Source of the DNA: SP197 sp965220805
Lineage (GTDB): Bacteria > Pseudomonadota > Alphaproteobacteria > SP197
Length of the DNA stretch: 64,000 nucleotides
NCBI GenBank assembly: GCA_965220805.1
Contig: OZ244844.1
Location: 248,001 to 312,000 of the forward strand
Direction: 5' to 3'
Shown: one piece after another, positions 53,854-63,634 of the stretch
Position numbering within the stretch: the stretch's first letter is position 1
Layout: each line of letters begins with the position of its first letter
Translations under genes and position numbers: made by a program
The notes under the pieces: generated by a model
What the model saw: only the letters and a program-made list of their open reading frames with translations
What the model was told of the DNA's origin: nothing
The model's database searches: none

Positions 53854-54402
53854 GTGTTCATCCAGACAGAAGACACACCCAATCCTCTGACCATGAAGTT
53901 CCTTCCCGGAAGGACCGTCATGGACTCGGGAACCGCAAACTTTCCGGATTCCGATGCCGCCGACATATCACCACTGGCTCGCCGTCTCTTTGACGTTGCC
54001 GGGGTGACCGGCGTGTTTCTCGGCCGGGATTTCATCTCCGTGACACGATCGCCGGAGAACGACTGGCAGATGATGAAGCCAGTCCTTCTCGGGGTCATCA
54101 TGGAACACTTCGTGACCGGTGCTCCCGTCATGTCCGTCCGCGTGGACGAACCGGCGAGCGATGAAGCCGACAGCGAGGTCGTGGCGCAGATCAAGGAACT
54201 TCTCGATACCAGGGTGAGGCCTGCCGTTGCCCAGGACGGCGGCGACATCGTGTTCCATTCATACCGGAACGGGGTCGTCTCGCTGGCCATGCAGGGCGCC
54301 TGTCACGGCTGTCCAAGCTCGACAATGACCCTCAAGATGGGCATCGAGAATCTCCTGAAGCACTACATCCCCGATGTCGTGGAGGTCCGTCCGGTTCTTT
54401 AG
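53854..54402 (+). CDS. NifU-family Fe-S scaffold/carrier (Nfu)
   Basis: A 182-residue Nfu protein. The N-terminal Nfu_N domain begins IQTEDTPNPLTMKFLPGR. The C-terminal NifU-like domain contains VAQDGGDIVFH and the cluster-binding CHGCPSS. It delivers iron-sulfur clusters to apoproteins. The start codon is GTG. It stands alone after a 137-base gap. Confidence 0.93.
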   Translation: MFIQTEDTPNPLTMKFLPGRTVMDSGTANFPDSDAADISPLARRLFDVAGVTGVFLGRDFISVTRSPENDWQMMKPVLLGVIMEHFVTGAPVMSVRVDEPASDEADSEVVAQIKELLDTRVRPAVAQDGGDIVFHSYRNGVVSLAMQGACHGCPSSTMTLKMGIENLLKHYIPDVVEVRPVL

Positions 54403-54462
54403 TCGCCACCGGGTCGACCTGCATCATTCCCCCTTTTTGCCTTCACGAAGGTCTGCGGATCC

Positions 54463-55371
54463 ATGAGGTTCATTCCTACAGTCTGCGTGTGCGTGGCGTT
54501 CCTGACGTCGAGCCATGCCATCGCCGAGTCCGAGGGCGCGGCCACGACGGTGCCGCTTCCGTCCCAGCGTCCGGTCGCCCTTGCGGCCGTGCAGGACATC
54601 GATGGCGCCGCAGCGTTCCTCGACACGGCGCTGTCGACGGCCGGCCTCAGGATCGACGAGATCCGTCTCCAGACCATTTCCGTCCCCCGCGTCCTGGTGA
54701 ATCGCATGCCGGCTGACATGCACCTCATCGACGATGCCGCCGAACGCAAGGAGATCTTCCTGAAGGTCATGTTGCCGCTGATCCTCAAGGTCAACGAGGA
54801 GACCCTTGCCGAGCGTCACCGTCTCGAGCACCTCGATCAGGCGATCAGGAGCGGCGCCAACCTTTCCCTGCGCGATGCGGCCTGGCTCGATTACATGGCC
54901 TCCTTCTACGGGGTCGAGAGCGGCGACATCAGTGAACTTCTACGTCGGGTCGACGTGGTGCCGGTTGCTCTGGCGCTGGCCCAGTCGGCCATCGAATCGG
55001 GCTGGGGAACCTCGCGCTTCGCCCGCAACGGCAATGCTGTCTTCGGCCAGAAGTCCTGGAACAGCCGCGCCGGCCTCGTGCCCCGCAACCGCGATCCCGA
55101 CAAGACCCACGTGGTCCGGTCATTCCGCGATCTCAGGGCGGCTGTGATTGCCTATGTATGCAATCTCAACCGCCACCCCGCCTATGCGGCGTTCCGCGAC
55201 CTGCGCGCCAGACTGCGGGAGAGCGGAGAACCACTCGACAGTCACGCCCTCGCCACCATGCTCGACCGCTATGCCGAGGAACCGGAGTACATCAGCCACG
55301 TTCACACGGTGATCGACCAGAACAGCCTGACCGATTTCGACACCGCACGCCTCGCCGCCTCTACGGCCTGA
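54463..55371 (+). CDS. Bax-like secreted N-acetylglucosaminidase
   Basis: A 302-residue protein with a signal peptide (about 1-21) and a glucosaminidase domain whose catalytic glutamate is in ALAQSAIESGWGTSRFA. The segment VLVNRMPADMHLIDDAAERK matches Bax proteins. It probably cleaves peptidoglycan glycans in the periplasm. It precedes a convergent polysaccharide deacetylase gene, and together with the VanX-like gene beyond it makes a small cell-wall neighbourhood. Confidence 0.87.
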   Translation: MRFIPTVCVCVAFLTSSHAIAESEGAATTVPLPSQRPVALAAVQDIDGAAAFLDTALSTAGLRIDEIRLQTISVPRVLVNRMPADMHLIDDAAERKEIFLKVMLPLILKVNEETLAERHRLEHLDQAIRSGANLSLRDAAWLDYMASFYGVESGDISELLRRVDVVPVALALAQSAIESGWGTSRFARNGNAVFGQKSWNSRAGLVPRNRDPDKTHVVRSFRDLRAAVIAYVCNLNRHPAYAAFRDLRARLRESGEPLDSHALATMLDRYAEEPEYISHVHTVIDQNSLTDFDTARLAASTA

Positions 55372-55515
55372 CCGCTGCCTGCCAACCAGTTTCGCATTCC
55401 CCTCCCCTTCTGTCCGGAACGGGAGACCGGTCATCCTTGCCTCTGCACAGGAGAAGGGCTCAGGCTGATATCATCGGGCAGTCCTGCTTGTGCGTGTCCT
55501 GAACGGCAGGCCCGC

Positions 55516-56568
55516 TCACTCCTCGCCGCCCGGGACGAGAAACGGAATACCCAGCCAGCGGAAGCGACCCTCGGTTGCCGGAAGGGTACAGTTGATGCGA
55601 TTGCGACCCGGAGGGAAGGGTCTGTCGAGTCGCACTTCGACGCGCCTGCCCAGTATCTCAAGCACGGCCTCGCCGTGTGACGGGAAGCAGGCCAACCGGT
55701 CGAGGGGGCCGACGTATTCGGCGACCGTAAACCCGATGTGGGGCGGGTTGGGACTGTCGCTGCGGATGACCATGTCCAGCGGAAGGGAGCCCGTGACAGG
55801 CATAGGGAGCGCCTCGACGATGGTGCTGAATCTCTCCGGTGTACCGAAGCGCTCGTTGAGGGCAAAGCGCGGCAGGGCGAACAGGTTCGATCCCTCGACG
55901 GCAACGCCGGAGTGCTGGCCGAAGGCGGCGACGTATCCGACATCACGCAGCATGGCGGACAATTCCGCGCTGAACTCCCCGTAAGGATAGGCAAACAGCG
56001 TCGGCACGAATCCCAGTTGGTTGATGAAATCCGATGTCATGCGCGCCAGGTCTTCCTCGATCCTGCCGCGGTCCATGAACGCCATGTGGCCATGACCGGC
56101 ACTCTGGGCACCGATGGCGACGCCGGCCTCGTGCATGGCCCGGACATCATCCCAGCTGATCGAAGACAGGGAGTTGTTCACCGCATCTGTGTTGATGAAG
56201 ACGGTGAAGGGGAACCCCCGCTCAAGCAATCGCGGCATGGCCTCGGTGAGGATGGACCGGTAGGTGTCATCGACGGTGATGGCCACGGTCCTGTCGGGAA
56301 GCTCGCGTTCACCGGCAAGGCCCCTGACAATCTCCTCGAGTGGCAGGACCTGGTATCCACCCTCCTTGAGAATCGCCAGGTGCTGTTCAAACTGTTCAAT
56401 GGTGACACTGGTCGAGGGATAGGCATCCTCGCCGAACCGGTGATAGACAACCACCACTGCGGACTGCGGTTCCTCCGCCATCGCCGGCAGCGACACGACG
56501 GCGCCCGTGCATGCCATCGCGCCCCACCACATGATCCCTGTCAGGGCCACTATCCGTGCATATCGCAT
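55516..56568 (-). CDS. Secreted polysaccharide deacetylase-family protein
   Basis: A 350-residue protein with a signal peptide cut near AMAEEP, then a NodB-like domain: VVVVYHRFG, TVDDTYRS (catalytic and metal-binding Asp), QSAGHGHMAF in place of the usual SHxxxH, and PYGEFS. Residues from about 250 form a C-terminal extension of beta type. The ATG at 56568 is behind GGAGA. It may deacetylate an envelope glycan; the unusual histidine motif leaves catalytic activity open. Confidence 0.85.
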   Translation of the reverse strand: MRYARIVALTGIMWWGAMACTGAVVSLPAMAEEPQSAVVVVYHRFGEDAYPSTSVTIEQFEQHLAILKEGGYQVLPLEEIVRGLAGERELPDRTVAITVDDTYRSILTEAMPRLLERGFPFTVFINTDAVNNSLSSISWDDVRAMHEAGVAIGAQSAGHGHMAFMDRGRIEEDLARMTSDFINQLGFVPTLFAYPYGEFSAELSAMLRDVGYVAAFGQHSGVAVEGSNLFALPRFALNERFGTPERFSTIVEALPMPVTGSLPLDMVIRSDSPNPPHIGFTVAEYVGPLDRLACFPSHGEAVLEILGRRVEVRLDRPFPPGRNRINCTLPATEGRFRWLGIPFLVPGGEE

Positions 56569-56620
56569 GGCAGTCTCCAGTATGCCTGCGCACACAAGAC
56601 GATCAACCGGCCGGGAACGG

Positions 56621-57184
56621 TCAGGACATGATACCGGTTCCGGCCTCACTGTCCGACAGCACCGGCCAGCGGCGCGAATCGAACAACTGGTAATGCCACC
56701 ACTCGGCATTGTACCAGTCGAACCCTGCCGCCGTCATGATGCCAAGAAGGAGGAGCCTGTTGGCACGCTGCCCGGGCGTGATGCCCGGCGCATCGTGACG
56801 CGCGTTCTCCGTCAGTTCGTCAACGGGCCCGCCCATGTCAAGGCGTACGCCAGCGTCCGTCTCGAGCGTGACATCGACGGCCACGCCACGGCTGTGGGGT
56901 GAACCGCGTTCGGGGTGGGTGAGGAATGTATCATCCGGCGTATGGGCCCACAGACTCCACTGCGCCTCCGAGGGGCGGAAGGCATCGGTCACCACAAGGC
57001 GCAGGTCCTGTTCGCCAGCGAAACGTATGGCGCGTTCGAGGCAGGTTGCCGCAGCGTCCACGAGGAAACAGCGAGGGCGGGCATAGATCACCTTGCCCGT
57101 GAAATTGTCTGACTGGCCGTAGACGAGATCCAGCGTGACATCCCACGAAGGGGGTGCGATCTCGACGAGACCTGCTGCCGCCAT
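56621..57184 (-). CDS. D-Ala-D-Ala dipeptidase (M15, VanX/DdpX-like)
   Basis: A 187-residue M15 peptidase. It has FLVDAAATCLERA, VTDAFRPSEAQ (with the transition-state Arg), the zinc ligands in SPHSRGVAVDVTL and the final ligand in EWWHYQL. No signal peptide is seen, so it is cytoplasmic and probably recycles cell-wall dipeptides. Antibiotic resistance is not implied without VanH/VanA. It lies 52 bases upstream of the deacetylase gene on the same strand. Confidence 0.9.
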   Translation of the reverse strand: MAAAGLVEIAPPSWDVTLDLVYGQSDNFTGKVIYARPRCFLVDAAATCLERAIRFAGEQDLRLVVTDAFRPSEAQWSLWAHTPDDTFLTHPERGSPHSRGVAVDVTLETDAGVRLDMGGPVDELTENARHDAPGITPGQRANRLLLLGIMTAAGFDWYNAEWWHYQLFDSRRWPVLSDSEAGTGIMS

Positions 57185-57308
57185 CGGGCACTCTCCAGAG
57201 TTCTCCCGTCACGATGGCACTTTAGCAAAGTCTCCCGCAAGACGGTTTGACAGGGACTGTCAGGATCGCCCATTGAACACCTTCAGGCCACCTTGAGGGG
57301 ATTCCGGG

Positions 57309-57917
57309 ATGTCGGAAGCATCGGGCCTCTACACGCCATCATCCTGCCCGGGCAACTTCGGTGTCTGCCTGGTGCTCGGTGGTGCGCGCTCCGGCAAGAG
57401 CCTGTTTGCGGAACGTCAGATCGAAGCCACCGGGCTGTCCGCCTGCTACATCGCCACTGCCGAAGCCCATGATGCGGAGATGGCAGAACGCATCCGCAGG
57501 CACCGGTGTCGGCGCGGCGACGCGTGGGTGACAGTCGAGGAGCCCCTCTTCCTGGCAGACGCTCTCGACAACGCGACATCACCCGGCAGCGCCGTGCTCG
57601 TCGACTGTCTGACCGTATGGCTCGCCAACGTCATGGCAGCCGGACGCTCTCCCGAGCAGGATGTCGACGACCTTCTTCGAGTACTCGGCAAGGCCGAGGG
57701 CCAGGTCGTCCTCGTCTCCAACGAAGTCGGAATGGGAATCGTTCCGGAGAACGCGCTGGCCCGCATGTTCCGTGACGAGTCGGGAACCATGCACCAGCGC
57801 ATCGGCGCCATCGCCGGACGCGTCATCTTCGTGGCAGCCGGTCTTCCCCTCGTACTCAAGGGACCACCAGTGGACGGCCCGTCTCCGGCTTCAGAACCCG
57901 GGAGTTCGCCACGGTGA
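57309..57917 (+). CDS. cobU: Adenosylcobinamide kinase / guanylyltransferase
   Basis: A 202-residue CobU/CobP protein: P-loop VLGGARSGKS near 26, IATAEAHDAEM, the catalytic histidine in RRHRCRRGDAW, and VDCLTVWLAN, VSNEVGMGIVP. It phosphorylates adenosylcobinamide and then adds GMP during assembly of the lower ligand of B12. It lies upstream of the riboswitch that controls the rest of the cobalamin genes, so it has its own promoter. Confidence 0.94.
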   Translation: MSEASGLYTPSSCPGNFGVCLVLGGARSGKSLFAERQIEATGLSACYIATAEAHDAEMAERIRRHRCRRGDAWVTVEEPLFLADALDNATSPGSAVLVDCLTVWLANVMAAGRSPEQDVDDLLRVLGKAEGQVVLVSNEVGMGIVPENALARMFRDESGTMHQRIGAIAGRVIFVAAGLPLVLKGPPVDGPSPASEPGSSPR

Positions 57918-57954
57918 TCGACTGTTCCGGCTTGTTCCGTCCCTCTACGCCTGC

Positions 57955-58120
57955 TAGGTTCGACTTCCTGGAACGAGGCGAGGGAAGCCGGTGCGGATCA
58001 AAGGATCCAAGGCCGGCACTGCCCCCGCAACTGTAACGGCGAGACACGGGACACGACATCCACTGGCACCTGGTGCCGGGAAGGAGTCCCTGGATCGATG
58101 ACCCGGAGTCAGGAGATCTC
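57955..58120 (+). promoter_or_regulatory. Cobalamin (B12) riboswitch
   Basis: A full set of conserved segments appears in order: GGGAAGCCGGTG, GGCCGGCACTGCCCCCGC, AACTGTAACGGCGA, a B12-box-like CCACTGG, GGTGCCGGGAAGG and GACCCGGAGTCAGGAGAT. It lies 108 bases upstream of cobW. By family precedent, adenosylcobalamin binding would block expression of cobW-cobN-cobO-cobQ. Exact ends are approximate. Confidence 0.92.
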
Positions 58121-58227
58121 CCCCGTTCCGGCACAACAGGCCAGCGCACCTCGGAGGGAGGGGCCGATGTCCGTTCACATTGCTCATTGTCGCTGTCGGG
58201 CCGCAATTCCAGGCGAGCATCACTGAC

Positions 58228-59271
58228 ATGTTTGCCGCCAAGATTCCTGCCACCGTCCTCACCGGCTTCCTGGGATCCGGCAAGACGACCCTGATCCGGC
58301 ATCTGGCCGGCGCCGCATCCGGACGCCGGCTTGCCTTCATCATCAACGAGTTCGGGGATCTCGGAGTGGATCGGGAACTGATCCGAGGCTGCGGGCTGGA
58401 GACCTGTCCCGACGACGATATCGTCGAACTCGCCAACGGCTGCATCTGCTGCACTGTTGCCGACGACTTTCTGCCGACCATGCGCACACTGATCGAGCGC
58501 CCCCTGCCCCCGGAACACATCATTATCGAGACATCGGGACTCGCCTTGCCCAAACCCCTGATCAAGGCCTTCACCTGGCCCGAGGTGAAGACACGGGTGA
58601 CCGTTGACGGTGTCATCGCGGTGATCGACGCGAGGGCCGTGGCGGACGGTCGATTCGCTGATGACCCGGATGCTGTTGACCGCCTGCGGCGTGACGATGC
58701 CAACCTTGATCACGAAAGCCCCCTCGAGGAGGTGTTCGAGGAACAGGTCCTGAGTGCCGACGTGGTCGTCCTCAACAAGACGGATCTTGTCGACGACGCG
58801 CTGCTGCAAGCGGTGCGACGGATCGTGGACACCCATCGCAGACCCGGAACCAGGGTGATCGCCGCGTCCGGAGGTGTGATCGATCCCCTGGCCGTGCTCG
58901 GCATCGGCGCCGCTGCGGAAGACGACCTGGCCAACCGTCCCTCCCACCATGACGGGGAAGAAGACGATCACGATCACGACGACTTCACGAGTTTCACCAT
59001 CACCCTCGATCACATCACGGATCCCGGCGCCCTGGAAGGATCACTGCGCGCGGCGGTGGAGCACCATGACATCCTGCGCATCAAGGGCTTCCTCCATGTT
59101 GCCGGCAAACCCATGCGTCACGTCATCCAGGGCGTGGGACCACGCATCGAGAGGTATTATGACCGGCCCTGGGAACCGGACGAGGAGAAGCGCAGCGAGC
59201 TTGTCGTGATCGGCCTCAACGGCATGGACCGGCACGCCATCGCCAGCGACGTCGGTGGCCGGACAACCTGA
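58228..59271 (+). CDS. cobW: CobW-type COG0523 GTPase
   Basis: A 347-residue metallochaperone GTPase: Walker A GFLGSGKTTL (near 10), the metal-binding CxCC in ELANGCICCTV (near 73), ETSGLALP, NKTD, and a histidine/aspartate-rich linker (DDHDHDD) before the C-terminal domain. It is thought to deliver cobalt to the CobN chelatase. The start at 58228 matches the family; an earlier ATG lies too close to the riboswitch. It overlaps cobN by one base (TGATG). Confidence 0.93.
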   Translation: MFAAKIPATVLTGFLGSGKTTLIRHLAGAASGRRLAFIINEFGDLGVDRELIRGCGLETCPDDDIVELANGCICCTVADDFLPTMRTLIERPLPPEHIIIETSGLALPKPLIKAFTWPEVKTRVTVDGVIAVIDARAVADGRFADDPDAVDRLRRDDANLDHESPLEEVFEEQVLSADVVVLNKTDLVDDALLQAVRRIVDTHRRPGTRVIAASGGVIDPLAVLGIGAAAEDDLANRPSHHDGEEDDHDHDDFTSFTITLDHITDPGALEGSLRAAVEHHDILRIKGFLHVAGKPMRHVIQGVGPRIERYYDRPWEPDEEKRSELVVIGLNGMDRHAIASDVGGRTT

Positions 59272-62200
59272 TGCATCTGCTGACCACGCAGCCGGGCGTT
59301 GTCCCGGATGGCACGGAAGCGCTCGATCTCGGTCAGACCCCCGGTGACATCATCGTTCTCTCCGCTGCCGACACGGAACTTGCCATGCTGGCGGCGGCCG
59401 CGGCCCGTCGTCCTCCGGGTTCTCCCGCGGTGCGCCTCGCCAACATCCTCCAGCTCGGTCACCACCTTTCGGTGGACACGTACGTCGAGGCCATCATCGT
59501 GCCGGCGCGCGTGGTCATTGTCCGCCTGCTTGGCGGTGCCTCCTACTGGCGCTACGGCATCGATGAAATCGCTGCCGCCGCCAAAGAGCACGGCATCGCG
59601 CTTGCCCTCCTGCCGGGAGATGACCGGCAGGACCGGGAGCTTCGCCGTCTTTCGACCGTGGGCGATGCCGACTATGACCGGTTGTGGAGCTACCTGATTC
59701 ACGGAGGCAGGGAAAACGCCGACAACTTCCTGGTCCATGCAGCGGTGCTCGCAGACCATGAAGGGGCGGCTGGTGCGCCCGCGATGTTTCCGCGGGCGGG
59801 ATACTACTGGCCCGGAGAGGGTGACGTGGCCGGCGACACGTTCCCCGAACGCTGGACCCAAGGACAGGACGTGGCGCTCATCCACTTCTACCGGGCCCTG
59901 GTCCAGGCCGGTGACACTCGTCCGGTCGATGCCCTTGTCCGTGCCCTGGCGGAGCAGGGGCTCAACCCGCTGCCCCTTTACAGCCAGAGCCTCAAGGATC
60001 CCGCGGCGGCCGTCCTGGTCGAGGAAACGCTGACCACCTTCCGCCCGGCGGTGATCGTCAACGCAACCGGCTTTGCGGTCTCGAGTCCGGGCGCCGATCG
60101 TGGCCCCTCACCCTTCGATGACGCTGATTGCCCGATTCTCCAGGCCGTCCTCTCCGGCGAAACCCTCGACCAATGGCAGGCGCGCACACGCGGCCTTGCC
60201 CCCCGTGACATCGCGATGAACGTGGCGCTCCCGGAAGTCGACGGACGCATTCTCGCCCGCGCCATCTCCTTCAAGGCCCCCGGACCGCGTCTTGAGGAAA
60301 CCGAGATCAGTGTCGTGACCCACCAGCCGGTCGCTGACCGTATCGCCTGGACAGCACGGCTGGCTGCCAGCTGGGTGCGCCTCCGGCGCGCACCTGCCCG
60401 GGAACGCCGTATCGCCATCGTTCTCGCCAACTACCCCGGAAAGGACTCACGCCTTGCCAACGGTGTCGGGCTCGACACCCCGGCCTCGGCAGCCACCATC
60501 ATCCAGGCGATGCAGGGCGCCGGATACCGCGTGGATGGCGTTCCCTTCGACGGCGCCGACCTCATCGAAACGCTGATGGCGGGACCAACCAACCGGAGGG
60601 CCGGTCCGATACCCCGGCTATCGGATGTCACGCTCCCCCTCGACACCTACCAGGAGCGCTTCAAGTCCCTGCCCCTGGATGTCCGCGAGACGGTCCTCAT
60701 CCGCTGGGGGAAACCGGAGGACGATCCCTTCTTCTCGGATGGCGCCTTCCACCTTGCCGTTCATCGCTGGGACAATCTGGCGATCGGCATCCAGCCCACC
60801 CGGGGCTACGACATCGATCCTGCCACGAGCTATCACGATCCGGATCTCGTCCCCCCTCATGCCTACCTCGCCTTCTACATGTGGTTGTCAGGGCCGTTCG
60901 ATGCCCATGCGGTGATCCACCTTGGCAAGCATGGCAACCTGGAGTGGCTCCCAGGGAAGGCGCTGGCGCTGTCATCGTCGTGCCTTCCCGAAGCAGCCTT
61001 CGCCCCGCTTCCCCATCTCTATCCCTTCATCGTGAACGATCCCGGGGAGGGCACCCAGGCCAAGAGGCGGACGTCGGCGGTGATCGTGGACCATCTCACC
61101 CCGCCGCTTGCCAGGGCCGGTGCCTATGGTGAGCTCGAGACACTCGAACGGCTAGTCGACGAGTACTACGAAGCCTCGCAGACCGATCCCAGGCGTCTTG
61201 AGGTCATCGCGGCGGACATCCTGGCACTTCTTGCCAGCAGCGGTCTCGAGGAGGACTGCGGCATCACCGGAGCCGATGACATGACGGCGAGGCTGACCAA
61301 GCTCGATGGTCACCTGTGCGAGATCAAGGAGCTGCAGATCAGGGACGGTCTGCACATCTTCGGGCGGTCGCCGGAAGGTTCCCTTGCCAGTTCCTCACTC
61401 GTCGCCCTGGCGCGTGCGCCGCGGGGTGATGGAAAGGGCACCGGGCAATCGATCACGCGCGCGCTCGCACATGATCTCGCGCTCAACTTCGATCCACTCG
61501 ACATGTCGCCTGCTGTTCCATGGGCAGGACCACGACCGGATGTGCTCGCCGGACTCTGCGGGACGCCGTGGCGAACCACCGGGGACACGCTCGAACGCCT
61601 CGAGAGCCTCGCCCTTGCCCTCATCGACGGCACGATCTCCCCAGACCCATCCTGGTCCTCGACGGCGCGGGTGATGGACGATGTCGAGAACCGCCTTCGC
61701 CCGGCGCTCCAGGCCTGCGGCACGCACGAGATCAACAGCCTGCTCGCCGGACTTGACGGTTCGTTCGTGGAGCCCGGACCATCGGGCGCCCCGACGAGGG
61801 GCCGTCCGGAAGTCCTTCCCACGGGACGGAACTTCTATTCGGTCGACACGCGATCGGTGCCCACGCCCGCTGCCTGGCGCCTGGGATGGATGTCCGCCAA
61901 CCGGCTTGTGGAACGCCATCTCCAGGATCACGGCGAATGGCCACGCGCCGTGGCGCTGTCGGCATGGGGGACGGCCACCATGAGGACCGGAGGCGACGAC
62001 ATCGCCCAGGCTCTGGCGCTGATGGGAGTCCAGCCATCCTGGGACACCGTCAGCGGTCGTGTCACCGGCTTCGAGATCATGCCTGCGGGCGTGCTCGGAC
62101 GACCCCGGGTCGATGTCACGCTGAGGGTGTCCGGCTTCTTTCGTGACGCCTTCCCTTCCCTCCTCGATCTCGTTGACGCGGCCGCACGCGCGGTTGCGGA

Positions 62201-62999
62201 ACTCGACGAACCGGCGGACGTCAACCCCCTTGCAGCGATGGTGCGCAACGAGATGGCTGGCGCCGGGGAGACTTCCCTGCGACACGCCGCCACCAGGGTC
62301 TTCGGGTCGATGCCGGGCGCCTATGGCGCCGGTCTCCAGGCGCTGATCGACAGCGGTGTGTGGGACGAACCCGATGATCTTGCGCGGGCCTATGTCGCAT
62401 GGAGCGGGTTCGCCTATGGTGCCGGCGCCGAAGGCGAGGCCGCGCACTCTCTCCTCGAGACCCGGCTGCGGCACGTGGAAGCCGTGATCCACAATCAGGA
62501 CAACAGGGAGCACGATCTTCTCGATTCGGACGACTACTACCAGTTCGAGGGCGGCCTTGCGGCGGCAGTACGGCGAGCCTCGGGCCGGCAACCGGCTGTC
62601 TACCACAACGATCATTCGCGACCCGAAAATCCGCGAATCGGCACGTTGAAGGAGGAGATCGCGCGCGTCGTGCGGGGCCGTGTCGTCAACCCCAAGTGGA
62701 TCGCCGGAGTCATGCGCCATGGCTACAAGGGCGCCTTCGAAATGGCGGCCACGGTGGACTATCTCTTCGGGTTCGCTGCAACGACCGGTGCCGTGCCCGG
62801 GCACCACTTCGATGCCATTGCCGATGCGTGGCTGGACAACGCGGAGGTCCGTGCGTTTCTTGAGGGTGCCAACCCCGAAGCCTTGACGGATATCGCCGAA
62901 CGCCTGCACGAGGCCTTCAGACGCGGTCTGTGGACACCGCGACGCAACAGTACGATACATGCCCTCGAAACGCTTCTTACCGAAAGGGACATCCAATGA
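59271..62999 (+). CDS. cobN: Cobaltochelatase subunit CobN
   Basis: A 1242-residue member of the CobN/BchH family. Seen in it are HLGKHGNLEWLPGKALALS, YPFIVNDPGEGTQAKRR, and PTGRNFYSVD with NPKWIAGVMRHGYKGA near the end. With CobS and CobT, not in this window, it inserts Co2+ into hydrogenobyrinic acid a,c-diamide using ATP. This marks the aerobic (late cobalt) pathway. It is coupled to cobW and cobO. Confidence 0.96.
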   Translation: MHLLTTQPGVVPDGTEALDLGQTPGDIIVLSAADTELAMLAAAAARRPPGSPAVRLANILQLGHHLSVDTYVEAIIVPARVVIVRLLGGASYWRYGIDEIAAAAKEHGIALALLPGDDRQDRELRRLSTVGDADYDRLWSYLIHGGRENADNFLVHAAVLADHEGAAGAPAMFPRAGYYWPGEGDVAGDTFPERWTQGQDVALIHFYRALVQAGDTRPVDALVRALAEQGLNPLPLYSQSLKDPAAAVLVEETLTTFRPAVIVNATGFAVSSPGADRGPSPFDDADCPILQAVLSGETLDQWQARTRGLAPRDIAMNVALPEVDGRILARAISFKAPGPRLEETEISVVTHQPVADRIAWTARLAASWVRLRRAPARERRIAIVLANYPGKDSRLANGVGLDTPASAATIIQAMQGAGYRVDGVPFDGADLIETLMAGPTNRRAGPIPRLSDVTLPLDTYQERFKSLPLDVRETVLIRWGKPEDDPFFSDGAFHLAVHRWDNLAIGIQPTRGYDIDPATSYHDPDLVPPHAYLAFYMWLSGPFDAHAVIHLGKHGNLEWLPGKALALSSSCLPEAAFAPLPHLYPFIVNDPGEGTQAKRRTSAVIVDHLTPPLARAGAYGELETLERLVDEYYEASQTDPRRLEVIAADILALLASSGLEEDCGITGADDMTARLTKLDGHLCEIKELQIRDGLHIFGRSPEGSLASSSLVALARAPRGDGKGTGQSITRALAHDLALNFDPLDMSPAVPWAGPRPDVLAGLCGTPWRTTGDTLERLESLALALIDGTISPDPSWSSTARVMDDVENRLRPALQACGTHEINSLLAGLDGSFVEPGPSGAPTRGRPEVLPTGRNFYSVDTRSVPTPAAWRLGWMSANRLVERHLQDHGEWPRAVALSAWGTATMRTGGDDIAQALALMGVQPSWDTVSGRVTGFEIMPAGVLGRPRVDVTLRVSGFFRDAFPSLLDLVDAAARAVAELDEPADVNPLAAMVRNEMAGAGETSLRHAATRVFGSMPGAYGAGLQALIDSGVWDEPDDLARAYVAWSGFAYGAGAEGEAAHSLLETRLRHVEAVIHNQDNREHDLLDSDDYYQFEGGLAAAVRRASGRQPAVYHNDHSRPENPRIGTLKEEIARVVRGRVVNPKWIAGVMRHGYKGAFEMAATVDYLFGFAATTGAVPGHHFDAIADAWLDNAEVRAFLEGANPEALTDIAERLHEAFRRGLWTPRRNSTIHALETLLTERDIQ

Positions 63000-63613
63000 C
63001 GACGTCCGACGACGACTCCATCAACCAGCGTCACCGGGAAAGGATGAAGAAGCGCAAGGCTGCCCGTGATCGCATGATGGCAACCAAGACAGAGGAGCGC
63101 GGACTCCTCATCGTCCACACGGGCAAGGGAAAGGGAAAGTCGACCGCGGCATGGGGCATGGCCCTGCGCTGCCTGGGTCACGGCTATCGCATCGGCGTCG
63201 TTCAGTTCATCAAGGGACGTGACACGATCGGTGAACTGAAGGTGTTCCGGCAGTTTCCCGAGCAGGTCACCTGGAAGGTCATGGGCGAGGGATTTACCTG
63301 GGAAACCCAGGACCGCGAGCGCGATACCGAGATGGCCATGGCAGCCTGGAAGGCCTCCTGCGAACTCATGGCCGATCCCGGAATCCGCCTCGTCATACTC
63401 GACGAACTCAACATCGCCCTGCGCTACGGTTACGTGGATTCCGACGACGTGCTCGATGTGCTCAGCGCCCGTCGCGATGATCTTCATGTTGTCGTTACCG
63501 GACGCAATGCGTCGGATGCACTCATCGAGATTGCCGATCTCGTCACCGAGATGACCCTCGTCAAGCATCCTTTCCGCGAAGGCGTGCGCAGCCAGCCCGG
63601 CATCGAGTTCTAG
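62996..63613 (+). CDS. cobO: Corrinoid adenosyltransferase (CobO/BtuR type)
   Basis: A 205-residue CobO. A charged N-terminal helix precedes the P-loop VHTGKGKGKSTAAWG, then VQFIKG, VILDELNIALRYG, VVVTGRNA and a short C-terminal tail HPFREGVRSQPGIEF. It adenosylates cob(I)yrinic acid a,c-diamide. The ATG overlaps the cobN stop by 4 bases. Confidence 0.96.
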   Translation: MTTSDDDSINQRHRERMKKRKAARDRMMATKTEERGLLIVHTGKGKGKSTAAWGMALRCLGHGYRIGVVQFIKGRDTIGELKVFRQFPEQVTWKVMGEGFTWETQDRERDTEMAMAAWKASCELMADPGIRLVILDELNIALRYGYVDSDDVLDVLSARRDDLHVVVTGRNASDALIEIADLVTEMTLVKHPFREGVRSQPGIEF

Positions 63614-63634
63614 GGCAAGGGGGAACATCCCGTC

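Noticed and set aside
56621..57184. Vancomycin-resistance function for the VanX-like peptidase
   Set aside because: No VanH, VanA or regulator is near; chromosomal DdpX-type dipeptidases serve in cell-wall recycling.
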